A stretch of 21,946 bases of DNA from an uncultured Eubacteriales bacterium (GCA_934476545.1 CAKSOB010000015.1:1-21946); one strand, 5' to 3'; shown: positions 7,867 through 15,913, counted from the first letter of the stretch. Notes: generated by a model not told the origin, from the sequence alone. Translations and numbers: made by a program.

Positions 7867-7963
7867 GATAGTTTCAGGAATTTCACTAGTTTTTACAGAT
7901 TATTCACCTTCTGTAACCACAGGTTAACTAAAAATAGTCGTGGGTAACAACAGATAGAACATG

Positions 7964-8836
7964 CTAATCCCGCTCTAATTTTTTCAGGGCATCCATCTCT
8001 CGTTTGTCTAAAGTGTCCTCTCGTGCTTCCCGAATGACCTTAATGCTCTTAACCGGGAAAACTTTTGGAGAAGCATCCTTAGCTTTATCCAGCCGAACGG
8101 AAACGGTACCGCCGATGATGTTCTGTTCAACCACAATGCCACGTCCGTCCGGTGTGTTTACAAGAGAACGCAGAGGCGGAACCAGTCGAATCAACTCAGA
8201 ATAAACGTCGTGCTCATATTTCAGGCAGCACATCAACCGACCGCAGGTGCCGGAGATTTTTACCGGATTCAGCGAAAGATTTTGTTCCTTTGCCATCTTG
8301 ATGGATACCGGCTGGAATCCGTCCAAGAAGGTGGAACAACACAATGGACGACCGCAAACGCCTAAGCCACCCAACATTCTGGCTTCATCTCGCACGCCGA
8401 TTTGCCGCAGCTCGATACGGGTACGGAATTCCGATGCCAAGTCCTTGACCAGTTCTCGGAAGTCTACCCGTCCGTCAGCGGTAAAGTAAAACAGCAGCTT
8501 GCCTCGGTCAAAGGTGTATTCTACATCCACCAGCTTCATTTCCAAGCGGTGCTTGGCGATTTTTTGCCCGCAGATTTCCATTGCTTTTTTTGCTTTTTCT
8601 CGGTTATCTTCTACTGTTTGGGCATCGTTGTCATCCGCCACCCGGAGAATCGGCTTCAGGGTAGCGACAATTACGGAATCTTCCACTTGGCAGTTGGCTT
8701 TGATGACTTCTCCGTATTCTACGCCACGAACAGTTTCTACAATCACATGATTTCCAACGGAAAGTGTTTTTCCCGCAGGATCAAAATAATACATTTTTCC
8801 GGCACCCGGCAGCCGGACACCAATCACTTCTGTCAT
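7964..8836 (-). CDS. ricT: PSP1-domain protein YaaT/RicT (stage 0 sporulation protein)
   Basis: This 290-residue PSP1 protein is homologous to Bacillus YaaT (RicT), which acts with YlbF and YmcA in a Y-complex that modulates RNase Y mRNA processing and influences Spo0A phosphorylation. The cysteine-rich signature is intact: CGRPLCCSTFL near residues 163-173 and CGRLMCCLKYEH near 197-208. In Bacillus the Ric complex is reported to carry [4Fe-4S] clusters, and these cysteines are the obvious ligands (inference). AGGAGGA (8847-8841) precedes ATG 8836. The holB stop is only 36 nt upstream, so they form one operon, matching the conserved Firmicutes holB-yaaT pair. Confidence 0.92.
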   Translation of the reverse strand: MTEVIGVRLPGAGKMYYFDPAGKTLSVGNHVIVETVRGVEYGEVIKANCQVEDSVIVATLKPILRVADDNDAQTVEDNREKAKKAMEICGQKIAKHRLEMKLVDVEYTFDRGKLLFYFTADGRVDFRELVKDLASEFRTRIELRQIGVRDEARMLGGLGVCGRPLCCSTFLDGFQPVSIKMAKEQNLSLNPVKISGTCGRLMCCLKYEHDVYSELIRLVPPLRSLVNTPDGRGIVVEQNIIGGTVSVRLDKAKDASPKVFPVKSIKVIREAREDTLDKREMDALKKLERD

Positions 8837-8872
8837 AGGTTCCTCCTATCTGGAAAGCGCCAAAACGGCAGC

Positions 8873-9742
8873 TTATGATCTTATTGTCAAGCGGCGCATT
8901 TCTCCACAAAACCATGTGATGAGTAGCGCCAAATTCAAATTGCGTTCATTGCGTTCCTGTGTCTGCCCAATCAAATCCAACAGTTGAATACAGCAGCGAC
9001 GGGATATTTTTTTACTGAGAGATTGCACGCACCGGGACTGATTGGACAGCAGTTGGGTAGTTCCGCAGCGCACAACACAGCAATCTCGGAGAATCAACTC
9101 CAAGACGCACAAAACGTCGTGGAACAGTTCTCGGTCTTTCTTTTTCACAAGAGGGGCGGCGGCAAGCAGCAGCTCCGCTTCCGCAGGGGATGGCAATGCG
9201 GCTGCCATTGCTACGGCGATTTCACAAACGCTGTCGGAAAAGGTGTTTTGTTGCTCCAACGTGTAAATTTGTGTGCGGGAACGAATGGTGGGCAGCAGGT
9301 CGGCGCTGTTTTCGCATAAGAGAAAAAACATGGCGTAGCTTGGCGGCTCCTCCAAAAGTTTCAGCAGAGCGTTTTGTCCTTCCCGTGTCATGGTATCGCT
9401 GTTGGGAATAATGTAGATTTTTCGCTTGCCTTCGTTTGGTTTTACGATGGCATCGTCTCGCATCCGACGGATCCGATCAACGGAAAGGGTCTTTCGCTTG
9501 GGATCGGATTCCGTTACCACAATCACATCGGGGTGGTTGTCCGACAACACTTTTTTACAAGGCAGACAACTGCCGCAGGGGCGATTTTCCGCAGCTTCGC
9601 AGAGGGCTGTCATCGCCAAGCGTTTCGCCAAGGAAAGACGAACAGCATCGTTGCTGCCCTCCAGTAAGATAGCATGGGGCAAGCGATTTTCTGCCGCCAG
9701 ATGGGAAAATCGGCGGAGCAATTCCTGTGCATTGGGTTCCAT
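8873..9742 (-). CDS. holB: DNA polymerase III subunit delta' (HolB)
   Basis: This 289-residue AAA+ clamp-loader subunit takes part in loading the beta clamp at the replication fork. Visible features are a degenerate Walker A (EGSNDAVRLSLAKRL, no GKT, normal for delta'), the zinc-binding cysteines (C at about 48, then CGSCLPC at about 56-62), the sensor region NALLKLLEEPPSYAMFFLLCEN, and RSRTQ at the place of the usual SRC motif (Thr replaces Cys). AGGAGG (9754-9749) is 6 nt before ATG 9742. It lies between the decarboxylase gene (27 nt away) and yaaT (36 nt away), in one operon. Confidence 0.9.
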   Translation of the reverse strand: MEPNAQELLRRFSHLAAENRLPHAILLEGSNDAVRLSLAKRLAMTALCEAAENRPCGSCLPCKKVLSDNHPDVIVVTESDPKRKTLSVDRIRRMRDDAIVKPNEGKRKIYIIPNSDTMTREGQNALLKLLEEPPSYAMFFLLCENSADLLPTIRSRTQIYTLEQQNTFSDSVCEIAVAMAAALPSPAEAELLLAAAPLVKKKDRELFHDVLCVLELILRDCCVVRCGTTQLLSNQSRCVQSLSKKISRRCCIQLLDLIGQTQERNERNLNLALLITWFCGEMRRLTIRS

Positions 9743-9769
9743 GGCGAGCCTCCTCTTGGTGTGATTGTT

Positions 9770-11107
9770 TTATTTTACCACTTTTACGTCTAAAAATCCA
9801 TACCGTTCTAAAAAGGAAACGGCTTCCGCTGTAATCCGTTCACCCGGCATAACCACCGGAATCCCCGGTGGGCAAGGACAAGCGGTATCGGCGGCAATGC
9901 GCCCGATGCTGTCCTTTAACAAAATGCGCTCTTGAGGAGCGAACATGGCTTCTCTGGGGGAGCAAACCATTTCCGGCAGAGCAGGCAAGGGTGGGTGCGG
10001 AAGAACCGTGGTTTTCGGAAGATGGATACCCGCCTCCATAGCGGTGCGGAGGCGCTCAAAATCTGAGGGAGTATTCCAAGGAGTAGCAATCAAAACCACC
10101 GCTTCGTCGTCCCAGTGTTCCGGTTCTACGCCGTGCTTGCGGAAGCATTCTGCCAATTCCACTCCGGAAATGCCCAGCTGTCTTGTGCAGAGAGAAAGGC
10201 GGGTAGGGTCGCAGGGACCCAAGGGGAGGGTATATCCCAAGGAGCGGGCAAATACACGGAGGTCGCTGACGGTTTGCTCCAGTGCAGCGTAAGCGGCTTT
10301 GCCCTCTGTTTCTAACCAATGAACGGCTCTGTCCAAAGATGCCATTACCGGATAGGAGGGGCTGGTGGAGCCGAACAGTGCCATCGCTTGCTTGGCATCT
10401 GCGACAAATCGTTCTTCGCTGATTTGCAGCCATGCACCGCCGGTGAGAACCGGCAAGGTTTTGTGGGGAGAATCGGCAGTCATGGTTGCGCCTTGGGTCA
10501 GTGGGTGGGGCAGAGAGGTATACCACAAATGCGCACCGTGGGCGTTGTCCACCAACAGCGGAACCTGAAAAGAGCGGCACACTTCGGCAATTTCTCGGAT
10601 AGGAGATACCACACCAAAATAATCCGGAGAAGTCAAATAAACGGCTGCGGCATCTGGATTTTGCTCTAATGCGGCACGAACCGATTCCGGGGTAATGCGC
10701 CCCGGTAAGCCTTCTCCGGCAGATTGCTTCGGCATGAGCCAAACAGGGGTCAAGTCCAACAATGCCATAGCGTTCACCGCACTGCGGTGCAGCACACGGG
10801 AAACAACGACGGCGCGCTTGTTATTCATGGAGCAAAGCCGCAGCATGGCTTGAATACACAAGGTACAGCCGCCTGCGGAAAACAAGGTTGCCTTTGTGCC
10901 GAATACTTGGGCGGCGTGTTGTTCTGCCTGTGCAATTACGCCGTCGGCTTCAAATAAACTGTCGGTGTCCGGCAGCTCCGTAAAATCTAAGGATAATAAA
11001 TCCTGTGGCAGCGCAAGCGGGTTTCCTTTATGTCCCGGCGTGTGGAAGCTGGCTCGTCCCAACTCTCGGTGATGCAGCAGTGCAGAATAAAGCGGTGTGT
11101 GTTCCAT
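9770..11107 (-). CDS. Orn/Lys/Arg decarboxylase family protein (YaaO/SpeA-like)
   Basis: This 445-residue PLP-dependent fold-type I protein belongs to the family of arginine, lysine and ornithine decarboxylases that feed polyamine synthesis; the substrate cannot be read from the sequence. Family marks are SFHTPGHKGN near the N-terminus, the PLP region DNAHGAHLWY and the Schiff-base lysine K216 in TADSPHKTLPVLTGGAW. The C-terminal domain ends with PCPPGIPVVMPGERI. The frame is open to 11137, but ATG 11107 has a GGGAGGA site 8 nt upstream. It is the first gene of the operon with holB and yaaT. In Bacillus, yaaO is followed by tmk, yaaQ and yaaR before holB; here it abuts holB. Confidence 0.9.
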   Translation of the reverse strand: MEHTPLYSALLHHRELGRASFHTPGHKGNPLALPQDLLSLDFTELPDTDSLFEADGVIAQAEQHAAQVFGTKATLFSAGGCTLCIQAMLRLCSMNNKRAVVVSRVLHRSAVNAMALLDLTPVWLMPKQSAGEGLPGRITPESVRAALEQNPDAAAVYLTSPDYFGVVSPIREIAEVCRSFQVPLLVDNAHGAHLWYTSLPHPLTQGATMTADSPHKTLPVLTGGAWLQISEERFVADAKQAMALFGSTSPSYPVMASLDRAVHWLETEGKAAYAALEQTVSDLRVFARSLGYTLPLGPCDPTRLSLCTRQLGISGVELAECFRKHGVEPEHWDDEAVVLIATPWNTPSDFERLRTAMEAGIHLPKTTVLPHPPLPALPEMVCSPREAMFAPQERILLKDSIGRIAADTACPCPPGIPVVMPGERITAEAVSFLERYGFLDVKVVK

Positions 11108-11135
11108 AGTGTGATTCCTCCCAATTTGTTTCTCC

Positions 11136-11164
11136 ATTGTAGCATGACATACGAAAAAAAGAAA
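11136..11164 (-). promoter_or_regulatory. Promoter of the decarboxylase-holB-yaaT operon
   Basis: An extended -10 TGC-TACAAT (TACAAT at 11141-11136) is clear. The -35 at 17 bp (TTTCTT, 11164-11159) is weak. The leader would be about 20 nt. Confidence 0.5.
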
Positions 11165-11192
11165 GATGGCGACTCTTTTTTTGAAAAAATTC

Positions 11193-11221
11193 GTGCAATT
11201 TTTTACCCCTTATGTTATACT
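11193..11221 (+). promoter_or_regulatory. Promoter of the TM2-domain gene
   Basis: An extended -10 TGT-TATACT (TATACT at 11216-11221) has only a weak -35 (GTGCAA, 11193-11198) at 17 bp. It is divergent from the decarboxylase promoter. Confidence 0.5.
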
Positions 11222-11259
11222 GTTACCATAGATTTCCGATATGGGAAAGGAGTAGAGAT

Positions 11260-11592
11260 ATGGATCAGAATAATCAGAATAATTTCAATCAAAACCAACA
11301 AAATCAAGGGGCACAGTATCAATACCAATATCAGTATCAATACGCGCCAAACGGACAGAACGGAGGGGGACAGAATATTTCTCAAAAATCTCGCTTGGCT
11401 GCTCTGTTGCTGTGCATTTTCTTGGGCGGCTTAGGCATTCACCGCTTTTATGTAGGCAAGGTGGGTACCGGCATTTTGTGGTTGTTTACCGGCGGGATGT
11501 TCGGTATCGGCGCCTTGGTGGATTTAATTCTCATCGCCTGCGGTTCCTTTAAGGATAAATATGGCGCTGTGGTAGAAAATTGGGATGTATAA
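11260..11592 (+). CDS. TM2-domain membrane protein with Gln/Asn/Tyr-rich N-terminus
   Basis: This 110-residue protein has two parts. Residues 1-40 are low complexity, rich in Gln, Asn and Tyr, with five tandem QY dipeptides. Residues about 43-100 form a TM2 domain: the first helix (AALLLCIFLGGLGIHRFYVGK) with the conserved G-x-H-R-F-Y-x-G-K turn, then the second helix (GILWLFTGGMFGIGALVDLILIACGSF). The molecular role of bacterial TM2 proteins is unknown. AAAGGAG (11246-11252) is 7 nt before ATG 11260, so the upstream open frame is not used. It is monocistronic, with its own promoter and terminator. Confidence 0.88.
   Translation: MDQNNQNNFNQNQQNQGAQYQYQYQYQYAPNGQNGGGQNISQKSRLAALLLCIFLGGLGIHRFYVGKVGTGILWLFTGGMFGIGALVDLILIACGSFKDKYGAVVENWDV
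11314..11343 (+). repeat. Five tandem hexamers (CARTAY) encoding (Gln-Tyr)5
   Basis: CAGTAT, CAATAC, CAATAT, CAGTAT, CAATAC run in tandem inside the TM2 gene. The units differ only at synonymous third positions, so the dipeptide is kept while the DNA repeat has drifted. Confidence 0.9.
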
Positions 11593-11610
11593 TTCGGAAA
11601 TAATTTCTTT

Positions 11611-11645
11611 GGAGGGACGGCAATCGGGTCGTTCCTCTTTTTTTG
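11611..11645 (+). terminator. Terminator of the TM2-domain gene
   Basis: An 8-bp stem (11612-11619 with 11630-11637, one G-U) is followed by a run of T (11638-11644), 19 nt after the stop. Confidence 0.8.
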
Positions 11646-11753
11646 CGGAATTTTCGGAGAAAAAAGAGGAAAATCGGAAATTCCCCTTTATAATAAATTG
11701 AAATTGTGATAGAATTTATCTGAATCATGTCATTTATTTTTATTACACAACAA

Positions 11754-11775
11754 CTCTGTCGAAAAAACGACGGAG
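11754..11775 (+). promoter_or_regulatory. Hairpin next to the purL ribosome site
   Basis: CTCTGTCG (11754-11761), an A6 loop and CGACGGAG (11768-11775) form an 8-bp stem with one G-U pair. It ends 2 nt before the AGGGAGGA ribosome site of purL. It might affect translation or mRNA stability. No T-run follows, so it is not a terminator. Confidence 0.45.
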
Positions 11776-11788
11776 AGAGGGAGGAACC

Positions 11789-14700
11789 ATGGCTGCTGTA
11801 ATCAGAGTATTTGTAGAAAAGAAACCCGGCTTCGATGTGGAAGCCCAGCACATAAAAGCTGAGATTGTAAAAAATCTCGGTATCCATTCCATTGAGGAGC
11901 TGCGTCTGCTCCACCGTTATGATGTAGAGGGCTTGTCCGAGGGCGAGTTCCAATCTGCTTGTAAGACGGTTTTTTCCGAGCCGAATGTAGATAATGTTTT
12001 GAGCGAGGATTACACTTTCCCTGCCGAGTATACGGTATTTGCCACCGAGTATCTTCCCGGTCAGTATGACCAGCGGGCAGACTCTGCCGCACAATGTGTG
12101 CAGCTTTTGACACACGGTGAGCGTCCGCAGGTTGCCAGCGCCAGAGTATTTGCGCTGAAGGGCAACATTTCCGACAAGGAACTGAAGGAGATTCAGAACT
12201 TCCTGATCAACCCGGTAGAATCCCGCTTGGCTGCAATGGAAAAGCCACAGAGCCTGGCAATGGAAGTAGAAGTACCGGAGGATGTAGAGCGTGTGAACGG
12301 CTTCATCGCTTGGGACGATGCAACCATGGAGAAATATTACAAGGGCATGGGTTTTGCCATGACCATGGCAGACCTGTTCTTCTGCCGTGATTATTTCCGT
12401 GATACCGAGCATCGTGATCCATCCGTTACAGAACTGCGTGTAATCGACACCTATTGGTCCGACCACTGCCGTCACACCACCTTCTTTACTCGTTTGGAGA
12501 AGATCGAGATTGAAAAAGGCAAAATCAGCGGCGTGATTGAAGATGCCCTGAAAGCCTATTACGATGCCAGAGAGGAAGTTTACGGCGAAACCGATCGTCC
12601 TGTTTCTCTGATGGACATGGCGGTTATGGGTATGAAGGTCCTGCGCAAGCGTGGTCAACTGGAGGATTTGGATGTCAGTGAAGAAATCAACGCTTGTTCC
12701 ATTCAAGTGCCGGTAGAAATTGACGGTAAGACCGAGCAATGGCTGGTACAGTTCAAGAACGAAACCCACAACCATCCAACTGAAATCGAGCCGTTCGGCG
12801 GCGCTGCAACCTGTCTGGGCGGTGCGATTCGTGACCCGCTTTCCGGTAGAGCCTATGTTTATCAGGCAATGCGTGTGACCGGTTCCGGCGATCCGAGAAC
12901 TCCATTTGAGGATACCCTTATCGGTAAGCTGCCAAGCCGCACCATCACTACTGGCGCAGCGGCAGGTTACAGCTCTTACGGCAACCAAATCGGTTTGGCG
13001 ACCGGTCAGGTTACCGAGCTGTATGACCCGGGCTATGTGGCAAAGCGCATGGAGATCGGTGCTGTTGTAGGCGCATCTCCAAAAGAGAACGTTATGCGTG
13101 GTATTCCGTCCGACGGCGATGTAATCGTTCTGCTGGGCGGCGCAACCGGTCGTGATGGCTGTGGCGGCGCAACCGGCTCCTCTAAGGCGCACACCGAGGA
13201 GTCCATCGAGGTTTGCGGCGCAGAGGTACAAAAGGGTAATCCACCAACCGAGCGTAAGATTCAGCGGTTGTTCCGCAACGGCAAGGTATCCAAGCTGATT
13301 AAGCGCTGCAACGACTTCGGTGCAGGCGGCGTTTGTGTTGCGATTGGTGAATTGGCAGACGGCTTGAAGATTCAACTGGACAACGTACCGAAGAAGTACG
13401 AGGGTCTGGATGGCACCGAGTTGGCAATCTCCGAATCTCAGGAGCGGATGGCAGTTGTTCTGGATGCCAAGGACGTAGACCTCTTTATTGCAGAAGCAAG
13501 AAAAGAGAACCTGAACGCACAGGTTGTTGCAACGGTTACTGCCGACCCACGGTTGAAGATGACCTGGAGAGGGGATCAAATCGTAGACCTGAGCAGAGAG
13601 TTCCTGAACACCAACGGTGTGGCACAAACCGCAAGCGCATACATTACCGCACCAAATCCGGAAGAGAACTACCGTAACATGATTCCGGAGTGCTTGCAGG
13701 GCAAGTCCACAGCAGAAGCATTTGCAGAGAACCTGAAGCGTTTGGAGGTTGCTTCTCAAAAGGGTCTGGTAGAGCGGTTTGACGCATCCATCGGCGCAGC
13801 AACCGTTTTGATGCCATTTGCAGGGAAGTATCAGCTCACACCGGAAGAAGCAATGGTTGCTAAAATTCCGTTGGAACATGGCTATACCGATGACGCTACC
13901 GTTATGGGCTACGGTTATATTCCGGGCATTGCTCGCTTCAGCCCATTCCACAGCGCAGCGTATGCTGTGGTAGAGAGCGTTTCCAAGCTGGCAGCTGTTG
14001 GCGCAAATCCGCTGACTGCACGCCTGACCTTCCAAGAGTACTTTGAAAGACTCCGCAACGAACCATCTCGTTGGGGTAAACCAACCGCAGCGCTGCTGGG
14101 TGCATTGACTGCACAGCTTGGCTTGGGTCTGCCGGCAATCGGCGGTAAGGACAGTATGTCCGGTTCCTTTGAGAGTTTGGATGTTCCGCCAACTCTGGTT
14201 AGCTTTGCAGTGGGCATGACAAAGGCAAGCAAGACCATTTCCGCAGCGTTCACAAAGGCAGGCTCTAAGGTTGTTTATCTGCCGCTGCCGGAGGAACTGG
14301 ACACCTTGCTTCCAAATTGGGAGAAGCTGAAGGAGTACTACGCTTCCGTTTATCAGATGATGGAGAACGGAAGCATTCTGTCCGCTTCTGTTGTAAAAGA
14401 AGGCGGTGTTGCAGCAGCCGTAGCAAAGATGTGCTTCGGTAACGGTTTGGGCTTTGTATTTGAAGAGGACTTCAATAGCTTGGAAACTCTGTTTGCTCCA
14501 AAGAGCGGCGCGCTGGTTGTAGAATTGAGCTACGATGCCGTAATGGGCGCAGGCTTAGAGCCAATTACCATTGGTTTCACTTCCGAAGCAAAGGAGATCA
14601 CCATCAACGGCACAGCGCTGTCTTTGGATACACTGTGCGGCGGTTGGATGGATACCCTGGAGCCAATCTTCCCATCTAAGGCAGAGGAAACTCCAATTTC

Positions 14701-15556
14701 CACCGAGATTGCATTGTATACCGAGCGGAATACCAAGGCTCCTGCGATTAAGGCAGCAAAGCCAAGAGTTTTCATTCCGGTATTCCCGGGTACAAACTGC
14801 GAAGTAGATACAGCTCGTGCTTTTGAGTTGGCAGGCGCAGAGCCGGAAATTCTGATTGTAAAGAACCTGTCCTCTGCTGACATTGAAGAAACCATCGAGC
14901 GGATGGCTGCCGAGATTGCAAAGGCGCAGATCGTAATGCTGCCGGGTGGCTTCTCCGGCGGTGACGAGCCGGACGGTTCCGGTAAGTTCATTGCAACCAC
15001 CTTCCGCAACCCGAAAATTGCAGAAGAGGTAACAAAGCTCCTGGAGCAGCGCGACGGTTTGATGTTGGGTATCTGCAACGGCTTCCAAGCGCTCATCAAA
15101 TTGGGTCTGGTACCATACGGTAAAATCACCGAGTTGGATGAAACTTCCCCAACCTTGACCTTCAACAAGATTGGTCGCCACGTTTCCAGAATGGTTTACA
15201 CCAGAGTGACTTCCGTAAAATCTCCATGGCTCTCCGGCGTAGAGGCAGGCGACGTGCATTGCGTACCGGTATCTCACGGTGAGGGTCGATTTGTGGCAAA
15301 CGATGACGTTTTGGCACAGTTGATTGCAAACGGTCAAGTGGCAACTCAATACACCACTCCATGTGGCAAGGTTAGCAGCAAGATTGAATGGAACCCGAAC
15401 GGCTCTGTTTGCGCAATTGAGGGCATCACCAGTCCGGACGGTCGTGTATTCGGCAAGATGGCACACTCCGAGCGGAAGGGCGACGATCTGTATAAGAACG
15501 TTCCGGGCGCAAAGGATCAGAAAATCTTCGAGTCCGGCGTAAAATATTTCAAGTAA
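11789..15556 (+). CDS. purL: Phosphoribosylformylglycinamidine synthase (single-chain PurL)
   Basis: This 1255-residue enzyme converts FGAR, glutamine and ATP to FGAM in step four of purine synthesis. It is the long one-polypeptide form, not the PurS/PurL/PurQ split of Bacillus. In order it has an N-terminal PurS-like domain, a linker with DHCRHTTFFT (about residues 225-234), the first AIRS-like synthase half (NETHNHPTEIEPFGGAATCLGG near 325-345), a second half (GGKDSMSGSFESL near 785-797), and a class I glutaminase domain from about 992 (FPGTNCEVDTARAFELAGAE) with nucleophile Cys1096 in LGICNGFQ and His1163/Glu1165 in SHGEGRF. AGGGAGGA precedes ATG 11789. The first 749 codons contain no TTA, CTA or TCA, a sign of strong codon selection. 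It is monocistronic; no other pur genes are adjacent. Confidence 0.97.
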   Translation: MAAVIRVFVEKKPGFDVEAQHIKAEIVKNLGIHSIEELRLLHRYDVEGLSEGEFQSACKTVFSEPNVDNVLSEDYTFPAEYTVFATEYLPGQYDQRADSAAQCVQLLTHGERPQVASARVFALKGNISDKELKEIQNFLINPVESRLAAMEKPQSLAMEVEVPEDVERVNGFIAWDDATMEKYYKGMGFAMTMADLFFCRDYFRDTEHRDPSVTELRVIDTYWSDHCRHTTFFTRLEKIEIEKGKISGVIEDALKAYYDAREEVYGETDRPVSLMDMAVMGMKVLRKRGQLEDLDVSEEINACSIQVPVEIDGKTEQWLVQFKNETHNHPTEIEPFGGAATCLGGAIRDPLSGRAYVYQAMRVTGSGDPRTPFEDTLIGKLPSRTITTGAAAGYSSYGNQIGLATGQVTELYDPGYVAKRMEIGAVVGASPKENVMRGIPSDGDVIVLLGGATGRDGCGGATGSSKAHTEESIEVCGAEVQKGNPPTERKIQRLFRNGKVSKLIKRCNDFGAGGVCVAIGELADGLKIQLDNVPKKYEGLDGTELAISESQERMAVVLDAKDVDLFIAEARKENLNAQVVATVTADPRLKMTWRGDQIVDLSREFLNTNGVAQTASAYITAPNPEENYRNMIPECLQGKSTAEAFAENLKRLEVASQKGLVERFDASIGAATVLMPFAGKYQLTPEEAMVAKIPLEHGYTDDATVMGYGYIPGIARFSPFHSAAYAVVESVSKLAAVGANPLTARLTFQEYFERLRNEPSRWGKPTAALLGALTAQLGLGLPAIGGKDSMSGSFESLDVPPTLVSFAVGMTKASKTISAAFTKAGSKVVYLPLPEELDTLLPNWEKLKEYYASVYQMMENGSILSASVVKEGGVAAAVAKMCFGNGLGFVFEEDFNSLETLFAPKSGALVVELSYDAVMGAGLEPITIGFTSEAKEITINGTALSLDTLCGGWMDTLEPIFPSKAEETPISTEIALYTERNTKAPAIKAAKPRVFIPVFPGTNCEVDTARAFELAGAEPEILIVKNLSSADIEETIERMAAEIAKAQIVMLPGGFSGGDEPDGSGKFIATTFRNPKIAEEVTKLLEQRDGLMLGICNGFQALIKLGLVPYGKITELDETSPTLTFNKIGRHVSRMVYTRVTSVKSPWLSGVEAGDVHCVPVSHGEGRFVANDDVLAQLIANGQVATQYTTPCGKVSSKIEWNPNGSVCAIEGITSPDGRVFGKMAHSERKGDDLYKNVPGAKDQKIFESGVKYFK

Positions 15557-15621
15557 ACTGCTACAAAATCAAAAGCGCTATTTTTAATTAAGCAGATACT
15601 GAGATTTTTGTAGAAGAATAG

Positions 15622-15664
15622 AAAAACACCATGGCAGCTTATTCGGCGTGTCATGGTGTTTTTT
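15622..15664. terminator. Bidirectional terminator between purL and the small ORF
   Basis: AAAACACCATG (15623-15633) pairs with CATGGTGTTTT (15652-15662), with T-runs outside the stem on both strands. It lies 66 nt after the purL stop and about 55 nt after the stop of the converging small ORF. Confidence 0.85.
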
Positions 15665-15718
15665 GATGAGATTGACCGATCCTGTCCCCCGAAAGGAATC
15701 GAGTTTTAGAAAAAACCA

Positions 15719-15862
15719 TTATCGTTCACTGATCATATACAATTCTCCGAAAAAGATCATGTCGTCCAGATCTTCTCCGAACTCCAAGAAGGAGTACAGA
15801 CAACGAAACAGCGCATCGTCCAAATGGAGCTGCTCCGGTCGGCAGTGTTGGTGGAGATTCAT
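15719..15862 (-). CDS. Candidate small protein, 47 residues, unknown
   Basis: This short ORF starts at ATG 15862, 8 nt after AAAGGGGG, and stops at 15719 before the shared terminator. The predicted protein begins MNLHQHCRPEQLHLDD and ends with an acidic, aromatic segment (FLEFGEDLDDMIFFGELYM). It is acidic, has no signal peptide or clear membrane helix, and I recognise no family. Support comes from the ribosome site, the terminator and a plausible residue composition. The + strand frame over the same DNA looks less protein-like. Without it, the stretch 15557-16013 would hold only the terminator, the inverted repeat and the alr promoter. Confidence 0.45.
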   Translation of the reverse strand: MNLHQHCRPEQLHLDDALFRCLYSFLEFGEDLDDMIFFGELYMISER

Positions 15863-15913
15863 TTGCAAGGCCCCCTTTGCGAAAAAGTCACCTTATTAGT
15901 ATATGCAGGGGGG

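Larger units (their letters stand above)
7575..7950 (-). repeat. Ferredoxin unit, inverted repeat copy 2
   Basis: This is the inverted partner of 5469-5843 at about 96-97% identity by eye. It begins 13 nt after the yaaT stop and ends just past the ferredoxin terminator T-run. The two copies flank a segment of about 1.7 kb holding trmN6 and rsmI. Confidence 0.95.

Noticed and set aside
5469..7950. A composite transposon or insertion sequence with inverted ends
   Set aside because: The repeats encode ferredoxins, no transposase is present, the inner genes are housekeeping ones, and no target-site duplication is apparent.
11640..11788. Purine riboswitch before purL
   Set aside because: No three-way junction or conserved purine-aptamer loops could be found; only a small hairpin is present. 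No convincing purL promoter could be fixed either.
11549..14035. An 828-codon - strand open frame over purL, and a further one at 14555-15466
   Set aside because: They are the antisense register of purL, have no recognisable protein features, and are explained by missing TTA/CTA/TCA codons.
15648..15899. An 83-codon + strand frame downstream of purL
   Set aside because: It starts inside the terminator, has no ribosome site, and its Ser/Lys/Arg-rich product looks random; the - strand small ORF over the same DNA is more plausible.
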